Of a DNA stretch of 9,510 bases, positions 8,840-9,510 are shown one piece after another. Numbering within the stretch: the first letter of the stretch is position 1; each line of letters opens with the position of its first letter. The stretch lies in NCBI GenBank assembly GCA_036377055.1, contig DASUZD010000328.1, forward strand, positions 1 to 9,510. Direction: 5' to 3'. A program made the position numbers and the translations under genes. A model generated the notes under the pieces. That model was not told where the DNA came from. It saw only the letters and a list, made by a program, of their open reading frames with translations, and searched no databases. This DNA is from DASUZD01 sp036377055 (lineage in GTDB: Bacteria; Actinomycetota; Thermoleophilia; Gaiellales; Gaiellaceae).

Positions 8840-9265
8840 TCAGCCGAGGTCGATGAGGGCGAGGCCGGTTTCGGCATCGTGGGTCTTTCGGAGCTCCGCC
8901 GGCGACTCCGTCAGGACGACCTCCAGCGTCGGCCACACGCGCGCGCGGAGGAGGTGGCCGCCGTGCGCCGTGCCGTCGCGCTTGCCGACGACCACGTGCG
9001 CGTGCACCGCCGGCTCGCCGTCGGCGACCGCCACGTCGCCGGCGAGCGAGAGGACCTCGACCTGCTCCCGTAGGGGGATCTCCGCGTACTCCTTCGTGTC
9101 ACGGTCGAAGTAGCCGAGGACGACCTCCTCGAACGCGCCGATTCCGGTGAACGACGCGGCCGTGAGACCGCGGCCGCGGGCGAAGCGCTCGAGCTCGGAC
9201 ATCGGCTCGTCGCCCTTGTCGAAGACGAGCGCGAAGCGGCCGCTGCCGAGCTCCTTCGTCCTCAT
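8840..9265 (-). CDS. PPC/DUF296 domain protein
   Basis: A 141-residue protein that is essentially one PPC (plant and prokaryote conserved, DUF296) domain. Landmarks are a FARGRGLTAASFTGIGAFEEVVLGYFD segment (28-54), a strand VLSLAGDVAV (71-80), and the family signature HAHVVVGKRDGTAHGGHL with His88, His90, His101 and His104 (88-105). In plants the domain is attached to AT-hooks; the stand-alone bacterial versions are small trimeric proteins of uncertain role. No AT-hook or other DNA-binding extension is present here. ATG 9265 overlaps the TGA of the preceding gene as ATGA, which decides the start, and the fused diaphorase gene begins 33 nt after its stop, so it belongs to the formate dehydrogenase transcript. 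A regulatory or small-molecule/metal-binding role in the operon is a guess from context. Confidence 0.9.
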   Translation of the reverse strand: MRTKELGSGRFALVFDKGDEPMSELERFARGRGLTAASFTGIGAFEEVVLGYFDRDTKEYAEIPLREQVEVLSLAGDVAVADGEPAVHAHVVVGKRDGTAHGGHLLRARVWPTLEVVLTESPAELRKTHDAETGLALIDLG

Positions 9266-9510
9266 CGGCGCCGCCACGCGCCGAGCGCCCCGCCCGCGAC
9301 AGCCGCGAGCGTCGCGCCGCCGACCAACAAGGTGTGACCTCCGCGTCCGCGAGGCTGCTCGCACGGGTCGCAGCCGCGCGCGAGCTTCAGCACCTGCGCG
9401 ACGTGGAACGCTTTCCGGCCCACGCCCTGTTCGATCTGTGTCTTGCACGAGAACCCGTCGGCGACGACGAGCGTGTCCTCGGCCGCCTCCCTCACCTTGG
9501 GGAAGAGCGC
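9262..9510 (-). CDS. C-terminal end of a FAD/Fe-S oxidoreductase-like protein (5' part outside window)
   Basis: Only the last 82 residues are inside the window; the frame is open to the edge, so the apparent GTG at 9495 is probably internal. The segment LVVADGFSCKTQIEQG followed by AFHVAQVLKLA resembles the extreme C-terminus of large FAD-binding oxidase plus Fe-S (GlcD/GlpC-type) fusion proteins, where the GFSC-x2-QI motif is conserved. Two more Cys follow (RGCDPCEQP). The end is unusual: a hydrophobic stretch (HTLLVGGATLAAVAGGALGAW) followed by RRR suggests a C-terminal membrane anchor, or a hydrophobic helix, not typical of that family. The TGA overlaps the ATG of the PPC gene. It could supply electrons to, or accept them from, the same respiratory network; the substrate cannot be judged from this fragment. 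Confidence 0.65.
   Translation of the reverse strand, partial: ALFPKVREAAEDTLVVADGFSCKTQIEQGVGRKAFHVAQVLKLARGCDPCEQPRGRGGHTLLVGGATLAAVAGGALGAWRRR

Overview
The window is GC-rich and gene-dense. Together with the relatives that the proteins resemble (FdnG without a Tat signal, a fused NuoE-NuoF diaphorase, GTG starts, promoter boxes lying right against start codons), this suggests a high-GC Gram-positive, probably a deep-branching actinomycete of the Thermoleophilia/Rubrobacter type. That assignment is inference. Most genes lie on the minus strand, so transcription runs from high to low coordinates.

Right-hand operon (9510 to 4255, minus strand): the 3' end of a FAD/Fe-S oxidoreductase-like gene, a PPC/DUF296 protein, a fused NuoE-NuoF diaphorase subunit, a formate dehydrogenase catalytic subunit with ferredoxin-type N-terminal domains, and a small ribbon-helix-helix protein. 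Spacing is very tight (ATGA overlap, 30-odd nt, ATGA overlap, 2 nt), which indicates one transcript. The diaphorase and catalytic subunit together make a soluble NAD-linked, molybdenum- or tungsten-dependent formate dehydrogenase. Its catalytic residue is encoded by an in-frame TGA (6177-6179) followed by a SECIS-like hairpin, so it is a selenoprotein.

Middle (4254 to 2572): a plus-strand conserved hypothetical gene converges on that operon. It is divergent from birA (biotin protein ligase), with only 59 bp between the two start codons. birA is followed by an odd start-less acidic, proline-rich open frame and a strong hairpin.

Left end (2458 to 1, minus strand): a second formate dehydrogenase catalytic subunit, of the FdnG/FdoG (formate dehydrogenase-N/O) type, running off the window. 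It also has an in-frame TGA (1886-1888) at the selenocysteine position, with a hairpin closely matching the Escherichia coli fdhF SECIS spacing. The window therefore holds two architecturally different selenocysteine formate dehydrogenases. TGA is the ordinary terminator of four other genes here, so recoding must be site-specific. The selenocysteine machinery (selA, selB, selC, selD), the FdnH/FdnI-type partner subunits and the maturation factor FdhD are not in the window.
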